Below, piece by piece: positions 1 to 11,298 of a stretch of 64,000 nt of DNA. The DNA is from Cynocephalus volans. Its lineage: Eukaryota; Chordata; Mammalia; Dermoptera; Cynocephalidae. Numbering within the stretch: the stretch's first letter is position 1; each line of letters opens with the position of its first letter. A program made the position numbers and the translations under genes. The stretch spans positions 27,061,382-27,125,381 of the forward strand of contig NC_084474.1 of assembly GCF_027409185.1 (NCBI RefSeq), given 5' to 3'. The notes under the pieces were generated by a model. That model did no database searches, had not been told where the DNA came from, and saw nothing but the letters and a program-made list of their open reading frames with translations.

Positions 1-690
1 ATTGGCTAATGTCTTTGCATGAATCTTACCTTATTGGGTTTATTTTTTTGATTTAAATTTATTGGGATGTCTGTAGATTCACACACAGTTTCAGAAATAA
101 CAGAGGTTCTGTATACCCTTTATCCAATGGTTACATATTATGATACTCTAGTACAACACCACAACCAGGACACACTGACATTGACATAAGTCAAGATACA
201 GAACACTGTCATCGCAACGATCCCTCATGCTGCCCTTCTGCTCCCACTTCCTTCTTAAGCAGGGACAACTAATCTGTTCTCCATTTCTATAATTTTATCA
301 TTTCAAGAATGCTGTATAAATGGAATCATACAGTATGTAACCTTCTAGGATTCACTCTTTTTACTCAGCATAATTCTCTGGAGATTCATCCCAATTGTTT
401 TGTTTATCAATAGTTCATTCCTTTTTTCTTGCTGAGTGGTATTCAGCAATAAATGGATCTGTCCGATCACTCACCCATTGAAGAACATCTGGGTTGTTTC
501 CAGTTTTTGGCTATTATGAATAAAGCTGATATAAACATTTATATACAAGTTTTTGTATGAATTAAAGCCTTCACTTCCCTGTAATAAGTACCCAGGAGAG
601 CAATTATTAGATCGTATAGTAGTAGAAACTGCCAAACTATTTTCCAGAGTGGCTGGAGCATTTCAGATTCCTGAGAACTTCATTGTTTTT
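1..690. mobile_element. old L1 3'-region remnant
   Basis: Contains phrases typical of old mammalian L1M 3' sequence (TGGAATCATACAGTATGTA, then text about GGCTATTATGAATAAAGC and AGAAACTGCCAAACT). Diverged; lies in PRDM14 intron 7. Confidence 0.65.
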
Positions 691-1550
691 ACATCTTCTT
701 TCTTAGCCTCTTCTTTTCTGTTCCATTTATAACTTTTCCCCTCATTCACTTCAACACTATTTTCTGACCTTTGTCACTTTAAGGTACTATATTAGAGATA
801 TAAGAAAATGACTTTGTTTTCTGGACCCATTGACAGTGATACAAAACACAAAGTTAAACTGGTGAGCTCAGATTTGGGGGTCTGGGAGGGAAGCACTTGA
901 CAATGGAATGTTTGGGGATCTCCACCTGCACAGCAGGACATTTCAGATTGGCACATGGGGAGTCGGGTTCTTGCTCCATAAGGAAGACCACCCAGACATG
1001 GTCAGTCTCCACCAGAAGTAACTGGAGTCTATTGTGTCAGCCAGAATGCAGACCACCAATTCATATCTTAAGTGGGTTTAGTGTTCCCTTCAGACCTCCA
1101 TCATTCCCAGATTAGCTAGACATGAAAGGTGAGGATCAGAATTAGCACTACTCCAGAAACAGGATGGTTTGTGGAGTATTTTGTCCTTGCTCTGGGCATC
1201 CCATGAGACAGCACTTACCCCCTCCCTAAGGACTGACTGCTTTTTTCACACAAATCCAATGCCACCTCTTTTGGTTCGTGCTAAGTTCACATGGTCTAGT
1301 TATGTCTCAGTGCTGTTTTTCTATGCTAATTATTTTCATTCTTTTGACACACTTTCTTTGGAAGTGTTAGTTTTCTTAAACCTGGTTGACTCAATGTTTT
1401 AATCCTCTTTGGAAGGTTTAGAAGTTCCCCTAAAGACAGCCTATACTTCTCTTATAGCTTTATTGTAAAAAGTGTAAATGACTCAATGGTAGAAACATGG
1501 TCTACACCAGTTCACTCCAATAGGACTTTATGTGCTGATGGAAATGTTCT
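690..1550. other. intronic DNA without recognised features
   Basis: PRDM14 intron 7. Only short shadow ORFs; no repeat family or exon recognised. The last PRDM14 exon is not here. Confidence 0.5.
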
Positions 1551-1555
1551 GTACC

Positions 1556-1720
1556 TGTGCTGTCCAATGTAGTGGTTGCTAGTCATATGTGGCCTTTGAG
1601 CACTTAAAATGTGGCTAGTGCAACTTAGGGATTGAATTTTCAATTTTATTTCACTTTTATTAATTGAAATAGCCATATATGGTTAACGGTCAGACTGCAT
1701 AGATATATATCACCAAAACA
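1556..1720. mobile_element. MER-type DNA transposon remnant
   Basis: The left edge reads CTGTGCTGTCCAATGTAGTG and the middle ATGTGGC...AATGTGGCTAGTGCAA, in the style of a short non-autonomous hAT element. Family name not certain. Confidence 0.5.
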
Positions 1721-1939
1721 GGATATGAGGTATTTTGATATAATGTTTCCAAAGCATGGTTAAACTATTGTCTCTGTTCTGACAAACACTAACCATGTAT
1801 TTGTCTCTCCGTTTTTTGCTGCTCTGTCTTCTATACAACATAGATTAGATGCCACTTCTGCAATGTCCCTCTGGAAAGTCAGAGCGGCAGCATTCTCCCC
1901 ATTTAGGTCTTCATGGATTAAAGTAGTAATAAAAGTAGC

Positions 1940-2170
1940 TAATGCGTCAGTAGGGGTTACAATGTGACAGGCACTGTTATGAACGTTTTACATATATTTA
2001 CTCATGTAATCCAATAACTCTGTTAAGACTATTTTCCCCTATTTACCAATAAGAAAACTCAACAACAGAGAAGTTAATGGACTTCCTCAAGTTGCACAGC
2101 TAAGTAAGCATCAGAAGTAGGACTTAACCACGGCCCCGTCCATGCTCTTAAATACTGTGTAATATTTACA
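1940..2170 (-). mobile_element. MIR SINE remnant
   Basis: Antisense MIR pattern: 'tactcatgtaatcc', 'aagaaaactcaacaacagag', 'gttgcacagctaagtaag'. Old and diverged. Confidence 0.65.
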
Positions 2171-2397
2171 GTTCACTGTGAATTTGGGGCATGTTTCATT
2201 GCACATGCCCTCAATGCCAGTTTTGCAAGAGTTCGTATCTGACCATCTTTAAGCAAACTCAAGCATACTTGATGGCGAAGTGAGGATTGCAATGATAATT
2301 GATTAACATTTACCACCAAAAATTCATTATAAGCCAGGCTTTATGCTTCAAATTCTCACCCATGGACAGCCAAGCAGGGTTCCAAACAGATCCCTTA

Positions 2398-2517
<120 letters not shown>

Positions 2518-2689
2518 CTAAGACGAAAAACAAAAATATAGTTGAAATTACATCTTCCCCTAACAAGTCCATTTCAATATTACATTTACCTGAGGGTGAG
2601 AAGAGAATTCTCATATTTATCCTGTGTACATGTGCAAGCAGCAGATCGCCCTTCCCCAGGATGAGGGTCTACCTGTAACAGTAGAAAGA

Positions 2690-2860
2690 CATCCCGGACC
2701 CACACTGAAGAATCAGGCAGCGTGGGCTCCAGATCCTGCCCAATGCTGTCACTAAAGCTAATGCTGTGACTTCAGGTCATTCCCTAAACATCTTTGGGTG
2801 TCAGTTACTTCAGAGATGAAATGTGGAAACTGAATAGGATTGTGGTATATATAACATTGG
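2690..2860 (+). mobile_element. MIR SINE remnant
   Basis: Sense MIR-like order: 'gcgtgggctccagatcctgc', 'gacttcaggtcattccctaa', 'cagttacttcagagatgaaa'. Lies in PRDM14 intron 6. Confidence 0.55.
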
Positions 2861-2982
2861 CCTGAATTAGTCCTGCTCTGTCAACAAGTTTGCTGTGTGA
2901 TCACAGCAAGTTCAAATCAGACTAAGCTTCAAAAGAATGCTTTCAACAATAATGTAATATCATTACACAAACTATATAATTT

Positions 2983-3079
2983 GGGCTTGCCTGTTAGCTT
3001 AGTTGGTTAGTGCACAGCCTTGTAACACCAAGGTTGAAGGCTGGGATCCCTGTACAGGCCAGTGGCCAAATAAAAAAAC
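2983..3079 (+). mobile_element. CYN tRNA-derived SINE, monomer
   Basis: tRNA-Ile-like head (GTTAGCTTAGTTGGTTAG), B-box region and A-rich tail. In PRDM14 intron 6. Confidence 0.85.
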
Positions 3080-3172
3080 GTATAAAATTAAGAAACTAAA
3101 TTTATCTCTTGCAACTGGAAGTCCTATCAAAAAGAAAAGCTTACAAGGAAGTCACAAATGAAATAGAAAGTT

Positions 3173-3297
3173 GGGGCTGGCTGGTTAGCTCAACTGGGAG
3201 AGTGCGGTGCTAGTAACACCAAGCTCCTGGGTTCAGATGCCTGTACCAGCTGGCCGCAAAAAAAAAAAAAAGAAAGAAAGAAAGAAAGAAAGAAATA
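3173..3297 (+). mobile_element. CYN SINE, monomer with (AAAG)n tail
   Basis: The head GGCTGGCTGGTTAGCTCAAC is followed by A15 and a GAAA microsatellite. Confidence 0.88.
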
Positions 3298-3599
3298 TAA
3301 GAAATAACGCTTTCTGAAAAAACAAGGCCCTGTTTCCATTGATCAGGTTTGTGTTTTTTTTTTTTTTTTTGATCAGGTATTTCAGAAGATTGAAGAGGAA
3401 GAAAATTTTGAATGGATTTTTCATTTATGAATTCTTTGTATTTATAACAATTATGGACCACAAAGATTTCCTGACATTTTTATTTTATGTTCTTCCTGAA
3501 ACTCATGTCACTTTTCAGGGACATTGGTTGTCATGGATTTTAACTGATGAATCATGTGTAATGAGGGAGCTATAAGTAGGAAGAGGGTGGTAATACATG

Positions 3600-4640
3600 T
3601 TTTTAATTGCTGGTTGTACACCCAGCATCTTCTGATACTTTAGTCAATCAATGTTTTTTTTCTTTCAGAAACTGATTTTTCTTGTTAAAAATCAACTACC
3701 TGAAGTTCTACATGTCTGTTTCATTTGAGCTTCTTTTTCTTCTGTAAAGGTTAAAGTAAGAGTTAATAATGTTAAGCAAGAATTGCTGGAGGGCACCATG
3801 GGAAATTCAGGGTGACATGTTCCTTGAGCAGCTAGCTATATGCCTCTCGAGTTTGGCACAGAATTCTTGGTTAGAGATTCAAAACCCAATGGTAGGTGGT
3901 ATTTACAGTCATGATTAAAGATGAGATCACTCAGGGAAAGCTTGCAAAGAGAACTAAAAGAAGAACCCTTGGGAATGAGTAAGTCAGGTCTCACCACTTC
4001 TACTGCCAGTGGAAAATGATTATCCCTCACTCTACTGTAAAAGCAGCTCCCCTTTTGGAATGCAAGTCATCATCTCACTATTACTAGCTTCCACCCCTTC
4101 ATCATTATCCCTGTCATTTGTTAGCCTCCTGGTCTACAGGCCCCCAATTTCAAAGCCAGCAGTGCCTTCTAACACCAACCCAAGACTCACCCATTGTCCT
4201 TGGTATTTAGGCAATTGACCCATCCAACATCCTAATAGACACTTCTTGACCTTTTTCCTCACTGTATTTTAGTCCAATAAACAAAAACTAACCCTATAGC
4301 TTCCATTTTCTTAATACTTTGATCTGTCTGCCACAAATGTGACAAATATCCTAAACGCTCTATCTCACCACTTGGATACCTCAGGACTTTATGTGCTAAC
4401 TAAAAAAGAAAATGCTACTAATTAAAACTAAGGCATGCTGTCAATTATAGAACACATCTCAATTTCAAGAATATTAAAACATAAAAAAACCATCTAAATC
4501 CTAGAATTGATCAAACATGGCTTGTAAAATACAAAACATGTAACAATATAAATACTTTCCAAGGACATAAATTGACAAATCACAGGACAAATACAAACTT
4601 CCAATAAAATAAATTTTTAAAATTTAAACTTCATTAATAA
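3600..4640. other. PRDM14 intron 6, no clear feature
   Basis: AT-rich intron sequence; overlapping short ORFs on both strands at 3,836-4,218 have no recognisable protein. Confidence 0.5.
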
Positions 4641-5170
4641 TGAAGAAGCAAATTGAAACAAGATACCATTTTTTCTTCTGTTAAAATAACAAAATAAAAA
4701 GTAATATTATTAGCAGGAGAGCTGGTGCAGCTTACTACACTGCAAGCCCAGGTGGCTGGACCATAAATTGACACCTCTGGAAAGCACTTCGGTAACTTAA
4801 TTCAAGATCCTTAAAATTGTATTCACCCTTTGACCAAGTTTTTCTATTTCCAGGAGTCTAGCCCAAAGAAATAATCAGAAATGGATAACAGAGATAATGA
4901 CTTCTATAATATAGTTCACTGCAGAAATATTTGGGGGAAATGCACAAAAAGGGAATTAGTTAAGTAAATTATGGCACATTCATCTGGTGCACTGATAGAG
5001 CCATTATTATGTTTACAAATTAGCTCAATGCACACACATATTTAGAAAAAAATTACACCTAAGATGACTTAACATCGGGCCATAGGATATCAGGTGGCTT
5101 ATATTTTTTCTTTAAATTGTGTTTACTAAGCACACATTATTTTCCCATATTAAAATGTAAAAATTAAACA
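4640..5170 (+). mobile_element. L1M 3'-end remnant
   Basis: Contains recognisable L1 3'-region text such as 'agcccaaagaaataatcaga' and 'gggaattagttaagtaaatt', both in sense orientation. Confidence 0.6.
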
Positions 5171-5736
5171 AGTCTATCAAATAAAAACATAAAAATCACT
5201 TTTGTCTTCACTCTCAATCACACTCCCAAAATTACAGTTAACAATTTAATGTTTTACCCCAACCACTTTTCATTTTTATGTAAAGCATTATATGTAGCAT
5301 TTAATGTTTTAAATGGCATCATTCTATACATATTCTGCAACTTGTTTTTGCTTAGCAAGCCATAATTTATATAACCAATTCTGTGTTGATCAGCACAGTC
5401 TCTCACTTCTTACTGTCAGCACACTGGATAGTTCCTACTTTCATCAGTCTGATAGGAGAGAAATAATTTCACTGTCTGAATGTTTTAAAATCCTGTTAGA
5501 ATTACACAAATAGTACATGATACTTGTCCATCTTTACAGGAGTACGTAATATAGGGATTGAATGTAATTTTCCCAGAAGCTTATTTAGGAAGAAGGGGAG
5601 AGATATGGACAATTTTATGATGGTTACTCTCAGTTTTTAAGAGGAAAACAGGGGCTCAAGTTTGTTGTAGCTTCTCGGGTAATCCTTATTGATAGAGCTG
5701 GGAGTCAAGCAAGAATCTACCTGTGCCCAAGTCTCA

Positions 5737-5741
<5 letters not shown>

Positions 5742-5772
<31 letters not shown>

Positions 5773-5857
5773 GTGACTGGTGGGTACAGGGCTCTGAACC
5801 CTTGACTTTGGTGTTACAACACTGGCTCTAACCAACTGAGATAACCAGCCAGCCTCA
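5742..5857 (-). mobile_element. CYN SINE, monomer
   Basis: Starts with a T29 tract (the A tail read backwards), then the antisense tRNA-like body ending in CCAACTGAGATAACCAGCC. Confidence 0.9.
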
Positions 5858-6464
5858 TCTTTCTAATTAAGCTCAAGGGTATTTTGTACTTTTTTGCACC
5901 AATCCAGAGTGACCAGGTGTCTGGAACTGCAGGAAATGGCTCCCTAATGTCATTATCACTTTTCTTCCTTACAGAATCCTGGGTGTGCCATGGAGGCCTT
6001 CTGTTTTGGGGACCACGCCTATGCCGCCTCCTCACCTGTAACTATCAGTGTGCCTGCACAGATATGGAACAAGGTACAGTTACCTGGGCCACATGCCAGG
6101 CCCTTTTCTGCCTGGAATGTCTCAACCTTTCCCCCAGCCAACCAGCTCTGCCTGTGGTATGAATCAGACAAGCCATTTGCCCTTCTAGACTTGGCTCAAG
6201 GCCACCTCTTCCTCTGTGCTCCTCCCTTTGCCTGGGACACCCATCCTAACAAATGTGCATCTATCTATTCATGTCTGTCTCTTCTGTAGTGCTGTGGCCC
6301 CGGCAGCTGTCCCAGCAGGTACCCCACCCTGCAGTAGGCACCCCACCCTGCAACAGGCACCCCACCCTGCAACAGGCACCCCACCCTGCAGCCGGCGCCC
6401 GCAGCTCAGCAGTTTGTGGAGGGAGCAGAGGTGGAGGCAGGCCGCTAGGCCCCCTGCTGCTCAC

Positions 6465-6667
6465 CTTGTGAGGCCGGTGCTTCTCGTGAACGTGAAGGAT
6501 GTGGATCCTGAGCCGGTCCCGCTTCTCAAAGGATCGCTTGCAGAGAGAACAGGGGAATTTCCTATCGCCCTTGTCCACACAGGGGGTGTACTTGAGGTGC
6601 TTATCTCGGTAGTATTTGTAGGTAAACACTTTTCCACATCTTTCACATCTGTAACCTTCTGCAGACT
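6465..6667 (-). CDS. PRDM14: PRDM14 exon 6 (zinc fingers 1 and 2)
   Basis: The 203-nt exon encodes the rest of Glu395 and residues 396-462 (SAEGYRCERCGKVF to EKHRPHK). Finger 1 is Cys-x2-Cys-x12-His-x5-Cys, so its last ligand is Cys rather than His. Finger 2 (FPCSLCKRSFEKRDRL) is Cys-x2-Cys-x12-His-x4-His. The acceptor GACAG is at 6669-6668 and the donor GTGAGC at 6464-6459, phase 0 at the 3' end. It is separated from exon 5 by the 5.3-kb intron 5, which is full of CYN SINEs. Confidence 0.96.
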
Positions 6668-7011
6668 CTGTCAAACACAGGGGACAAGTGCCAGTGGCTT
6701 TTTCAGCTACCTTTCCTCCTTCTGACTTTCTCCTAGAGGATATTTACAAACCTTTTATTACAGAAAATTTTCAACATCTACCAATGTACAAATAATAGTA
6801 TAATAAACCCTAATGTGCCCAACACCACGCTTTGACAGTGACCCACTCATAGCCAATTTTGTTTTCTTTTACATTGCTTCTCTCCATAATGGATTATTTT
6901 CTTATACTAATTTATCCTTTGGTTCAAATACCTCAAATTACCATCTTTAGAAGATGAGTTTTAAGAAAGCATAACCATAATGCCATTGTAATACATAAAA
7001 AGTTAACTTAT

Positions 7012-7187
7012 GGGTCCGGCCTGTGGCTCACTTGGGAGAGTGTGGTGCTGACAACACCAAGGCCACGGGTTCAGATCCCTGTATAGGGATGGCCAGTTGG
7101 CTCACTTGGGAGAGCGAGGTGCTGATGGCACCAAGTCAAGGGTTGGGATCCCCTTTCCCAGTCATTTTTTTATAAAAAAAAAAAAAG
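7012..7187 (+). mobile_element. CYN SINE, dimer
   Basis: Two related tRNA-like units (CTCACTTGGGAGAG occurs in each) and an A-rich tail. Flanked by the duplicated target AGTTAACTTAT at about 7,001-7,011 and 7,187-7,198. In PRDM14 intron 5. Confidence 0.92.
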
Positions 7188-7566
7188 TTAACTTATTCCT
7201 TAATAAAAGCGTATGTACATATGTACACACATATATATGTGTTTAATGACTTCAGTTTGCTCAAATTAGGATTCAAACAAAGTCTACATGTTGTACGTGT
7301 TTGCTATGCTTCTTAAACCTGTTAATCTGTAGGCTGGCTCTCCTTTCCTTTTGCTCTCTGAAGCATGTTTGTTGAAGAAACCCTTCCTCAGACCAATTTA
7401 AGAGCACTTCAGCCCTCCAGTTCTTGAGCCATTTTCCTGCCTGGCATCTGTAACAAGGTTAATATTCCAAGGTACACCTACTTCTCTTTTTCCCTTTAAG
7501 GTCAACCTGAGCTACAAGTTTGAAGCTGTCACCAGGACACCCACAGCCGACTTCCAAGTAAGTCTT

Positions 7567-7729
7567 TTTTTTTCCCCCAAAAAGATGACCAGTAAGGGGA
7601 TCTTAACCCTTGGTGTTGTCAGCACCACACTCAGCCAGAGAGCTAACCAGCCATCCCTATACAGGATCCGAACCCGTGGCCTTGGTGTTATCAGCACCAC
7701 ACTCTCCCGAGTGAGCCACGGGCCGGCCC
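7567..7729 (-). mobile_element. CYN SINE, dimer, with exact target duplication
   Basis: Antisense dimer flanked by the perfect 14-bp repeat TCCAAGTAAGTCTT at 7553-7566 and 7730-7743. Confidence 0.95.
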
Positions 7730-7999
7730 TCCAAGTAAGTCTTCACAGTGCTGTTCCATTTGACCCCATTTATCAAGTTTGAGGCACTCTCTTAATTTAT
7801 AATTCACTTCTCTGAACTTTTGGGAAAGACTCCAGAACTACAGTCTTCATATATAAAGGGTGAAAACATCTTGACTTCTCTATTACACAGGGTTACCATA
7901 ACAACTAATTTGATTCTAACACCTACTGAGTTTTACCACCATGAGTGATATTATCACTGAGTGACAGGCGAGACTGAGAAAGGTAAATCTGTTTTTATC

Positions 8000-8890
8000 A
8001 ATGGAGGAGGGAGGGGGAGGAGAGAGGTTAGAGAGGCTGCAGCCGACTCTAGCAAAGGAGGTCCCAGGTCCAGGGGTGTCTATGTGTTGGGGGTAGGGGA
8101 GAACAGGGGCCACCTACAAAAGCATCCCTGCTGAGGACACTCTGGATTCCAGAGGATAAAGTGGTTTTGACTATGAATGCACTAGTGAGACCTCATTGTC
8201 TGCCCCCAGGGAGGCAGAAGAGCCAAGAATGAGTCTATGCAAGAGTCTGTAGATAGAAATCTTTTTAGCATCAGAGTAGCAGGGAAGCTGTCCATTAGGG
8301 GCTTTGTTAGTTGACAACTATGTCCCAGGCACATTTCATAAGGTGGCTAAGGAAATAAACCATTCATTAAGTAAATAACCAGGAAGGCAACTGTCAACCT
8401 GTCAACTGCAGGGAGACCCATCACCCTGCTATGTCTATCACTTTCATTGAGGTGCTAATACTCTCAGAATCCTCTTGCTGGGACGGGTTTTTGCTCAGAG
8501 CTAGAATTTTCATTGGTCAGAGTATCTTACCTTCCTGCTTCCTGGGGTGGGAGGAGAGGATCTACAAATCCAAGCACTAAAGCACACCAAAATTCAGAAT
8601 AAAGGTTAAATAGGGAGTTTGCATTAAGAACAATCACAGAAAAAAAAAAATTAAAAAAAAAAAAGAACAATCACAGAAATGAAACAGTGACCTTAACTAA
8701 TTAGTCTTTGGCTGTCTACATTTTCTACTCAGGTCCTTGGAAATTCATCTTAACCAAATTTTATCCTGTTCCGTTTACTTTTTCCTCCCCCTAGCTCAAC
8801 GACTACTCTTTTAGCCAAGGGGTTTTTCAACACTGATAACGACACTTTCTGCCCAAACACCGAATTTAGATATAGTTTGGTAATGATTAA
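8000..8890. other. PRDM14 intron 5, no clear feature
   Basis: Ordinary intron DNA with an A-rich simple repeat at 8,640-8,664. Nothing coding seen. Confidence 0.5.
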
Positions 8891-8904
8891 GAAGAGTTGT
8901 CTTC

Positions 8905-8990
8905 TTAGAGTCCAGCCTTATGATGTCAAGGTCATGGGTTTGGATCCCTGCACCCGCCAGATGCCAAAACAAACAAACAAACAAAAAAAC
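8905..8990 (+). mobile_element. CYN SINE, degraded 5'-truncated copy
   Basis: Only the B-box side (GTCATGGGTTTGGATCCCTG) and a CAAACAAA tail remain. Flanked by AAGAGTTGTCTTC at 8892 and again at 8991. Confidence 0.65.
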
Positions 8991-9012
8991 AAGAGTTGTC
9001 TTCAGTGATTCA

Positions 9013-9115
9013 ATGGGCTGGCCTGTTAGCTCAGTTGGTTAGAGCACAGCCTTGTAACACCAAGATCCAGGGGTTCTGATCCTCATTCTGGCCAGCTGCG
9101 TACCCCCCCAAAAAA
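9013..9115 (+). mobile_element. CYN SINE, monomer
   Basis: Clear head (GGCTGGCCTGTTAGCTCAGT) and tail. Flanked by AGTTGTCTTCAG copies at about 8,994 and 9,116. Confidence 0.9.
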
Positions 9116-9155
9116 AGTTGTCTTCAGGATGGTAAATCTCATGTGAAGTGTTCTT

Positions 9156-9326
9156 TTTTTTTTTTTAAAAAAAGATGAATGATAAGGGGATCTTAACCCT
9201 TGACTTGGTGTTGTCAGCACCACGCTCACCCAGTGAGCTAACCGGCCATCCCCATATAGGGATCTGAACCCTTGGCCTTGGTGTTGTCAGCACCACACTC
9301 TCCCAAGGGAGCCACGGGCCAACCCT
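9156..9326 (-). mobile_element. CYN SINE, dimer, with 17-bp target duplication
   Basis: Antisense dimer flanked by exact copies of TCATGTGAAGTGTTCTT at 9139-9155 and 9327-9343. It faces the plus-strand copy 40 bp to its left. Confidence 0.95.
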
Positions 9327-9403
9327 TCATGTGAAGTGTTCTTACCACAATAAGAAAAAAATGTTTTAAAGGCAATGTCTTCACATTCCATACCTCCATC
9401 CCC

Positions 9404-9425
9404 CAACACACACACACACACACAA
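9404..9425. repeat. (CA)n microsatellite
   Basis: About ten CA units after CCCCCAA. Confidence 0.9.
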
Positions 9426-10031
9426 CACAGCTTGCTTGCATATTCAAATAACCCGCCCACATAGAGTCCAGACCCTTCCTTCCCTACTCAAGACCTTATC
9501 AGCACTAACCCACTCTAATCAACCAGGCTCACCGGCCAGCCCCAACCTACTCAAGCCCTTAAAGTGGAAGGCTCCTAGCAATCCTTGCCAAAAAAGCCTT
9601 TGAGAAAAGAAACATTTCTTTTGAGAGGCAGAGAAATTTTGGTTTTTCTTTCCTGATTATCATATACAAAACCATTCATATTAATAGAAAACAAATGAAT
9701 TCATTCATATCCTTCCCAACAAATTAAGTTGTCTACAAGTTCCTTTCCACATTTTATAGCTATAAGCATCTAATATCACTTGGTTCAGAATCAGAGCACA
9801 AGTAACTGCATGCTGGGGTTTTTCCACTTACCATCATAAGCCCTTATCTCTGTTGCTTGCTATGACTGTGACCTCTGACATCTGCATTCTATTCTGTGTT
9901 ATAATATATCATCATTTACTTAATTATTCTACTATTGAGCATTTAGATTGTGATTTTTCACTACTACGGATGGTGCTATGGTAAAAATCCTAATGGAAAG
10001 CTTTTCCTTTTGGACTATTTCTTGATGACAA

Positions 10032-10062
10032 ATTTCTAGTAGAGTAGTACTCTACTAGAAAT
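10032..10062. repeat. 31-bp near-perfect palindrome
   Basis: Two perfect 15-bp arms (left arm ATTTCTAGTAGAGTA) around a single central G at 10047. In PRDM14 intron 5. Confidence 0.95.
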
Positions 10063-10808
10063 GTCACATGCATTTTAATAGTTCAATACATATTGTTAAA
10101 TAATTATCAAAGGATAATGATTACATTTTGTGAGTTATTAAGCATGTATTTTTCTCAAATTCATTTTTACTTTTATTTCAAAAGGAGTCGGTCCATTTCT
10201 GGAAGTGACCAAAGAGGACCTACTTAGTTTGATGCTAAGTATGAGACAAATCTGAGCTCCAAAGACCACAGAGAATCCTACCATCTTGCCCCCACCGCCA
10301 TCTTTATCCACATGCCCATTCCTACACCGTACACATGTTGGAGGAGTAGGAAGATAGTTCTCCAAAGCAAATTTGATAGGCCCTCATTATCTGGACTATT
10401 GAAAGGGGCTGCTCATTATTTACCACAGCATCCCTGGCAGACATTCCCTTGCCTTGGACTTCACTATTCCCTGAGCCCGAAATGCCTTCCCTCTCTCCCT
10501 CTGTCCTACACATCCCTTTTCTCATCTCATCCCTAAGCAGCTTTCCTCAGTTTGGTTGCAATGTCTTCCTCCTTCATTCAGTGCACACTGGGATCCAGGA
10601 GCAGGATAGTAAGGTGTTTAGGGATATTTCCTGCCCTGAAGAGTCTCAGTCTAAAAGGGAGACAGGCAAGCAGACAATCATGGAAGCATGTGATAAATGC
10701 AATTCACATTTTCTTTTACCCATTGCTTAGTACATTTATTATATACCACAATAACATTGTTTTCTGTCTTACAACATACATTACAGTTATTTACATTTGT
10801 CTTGTCGG

Positions 10809-11095
10809 TCTACTAGATTAGTAGTTCCCAAACTGTTGTGTATGCAAAGATCGCTTGGAGAGCTTATTTAAAATGCAAATTCCAAGCCCGGTAGCAGAGT
10901 GCTGGCCCATAAAATGCAAATTCCACAGGCTCATCACCAGAGTGAGTTAGTGGTTCTCTAGCTCCTTACTACTCAGATGTAGCCCAGGGACCAGCATCAT
11001 CATCTCCTGAAAGCTTGATGGAAATGCAGAACAACCAGAGAATCAACATCTTCACAAGATCTCCAAGTCTGAGAGCAGGAGTCTAACTCAATGAT
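10809..11095. mobile_element. MER5-like hAT DNA transposon remnants
   Basis: Typical phrases such as TTAGTAGTTCCCAAACTGTT, AAAATGCAAATTCC (twice) and ACCAGCATCATCATCTCCTG. Probably two overlapping or rearranged copies. Confidence 0.6.
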
Positions 11096-11136
11096 CCCCA
11101 AACCTGCCTCAAACCCACAGTAAGAAATACATTTTA

Positions 11137-11298
11137 GGGCCGCCCCGAGGCTCACTTGGGAGAGTGCGGCACTGGTAGCGCCGAGGCCGCGGGTTCGGAT
11201 CCTATATAGGGATGGCCGGTGCGCTCACTGGCTGAGCGTGGTGCAGACCACACCATGCCAAGGGTTGCAATGCTCTTACCAGTCAAAAAAAAAAAAAA
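11137..11298 (+). mobile_element. CYN SINE, dimer, well preserved
   Basis: CpG-rich copy with B box GGGTTCGGATCC, a second unit and an A18 tail. Flanked by 15-bp exact AAGAAATACATTTTA at 11122-11136 and 11299-11313, so relatively young. Confidence 0.95.

Noticed and set aside
2983..3079. tRNA gene
   Set aside because: The tRNA-like heads belong to SINEs: A-tails, target duplications and many copies; no complete cloverleaf with acceptor stem is kept.
6216..6725. 169-codon plus-strand ORF
   Set aside because: It is antisense to PRDM14 exon 6 and a CCCACCCTGCA-type simple repeat.
8892..9127. CRISPR-like spaced repeats
   Set aside because: The three short repeats are SINE target-site duplications in a mammalian intron.
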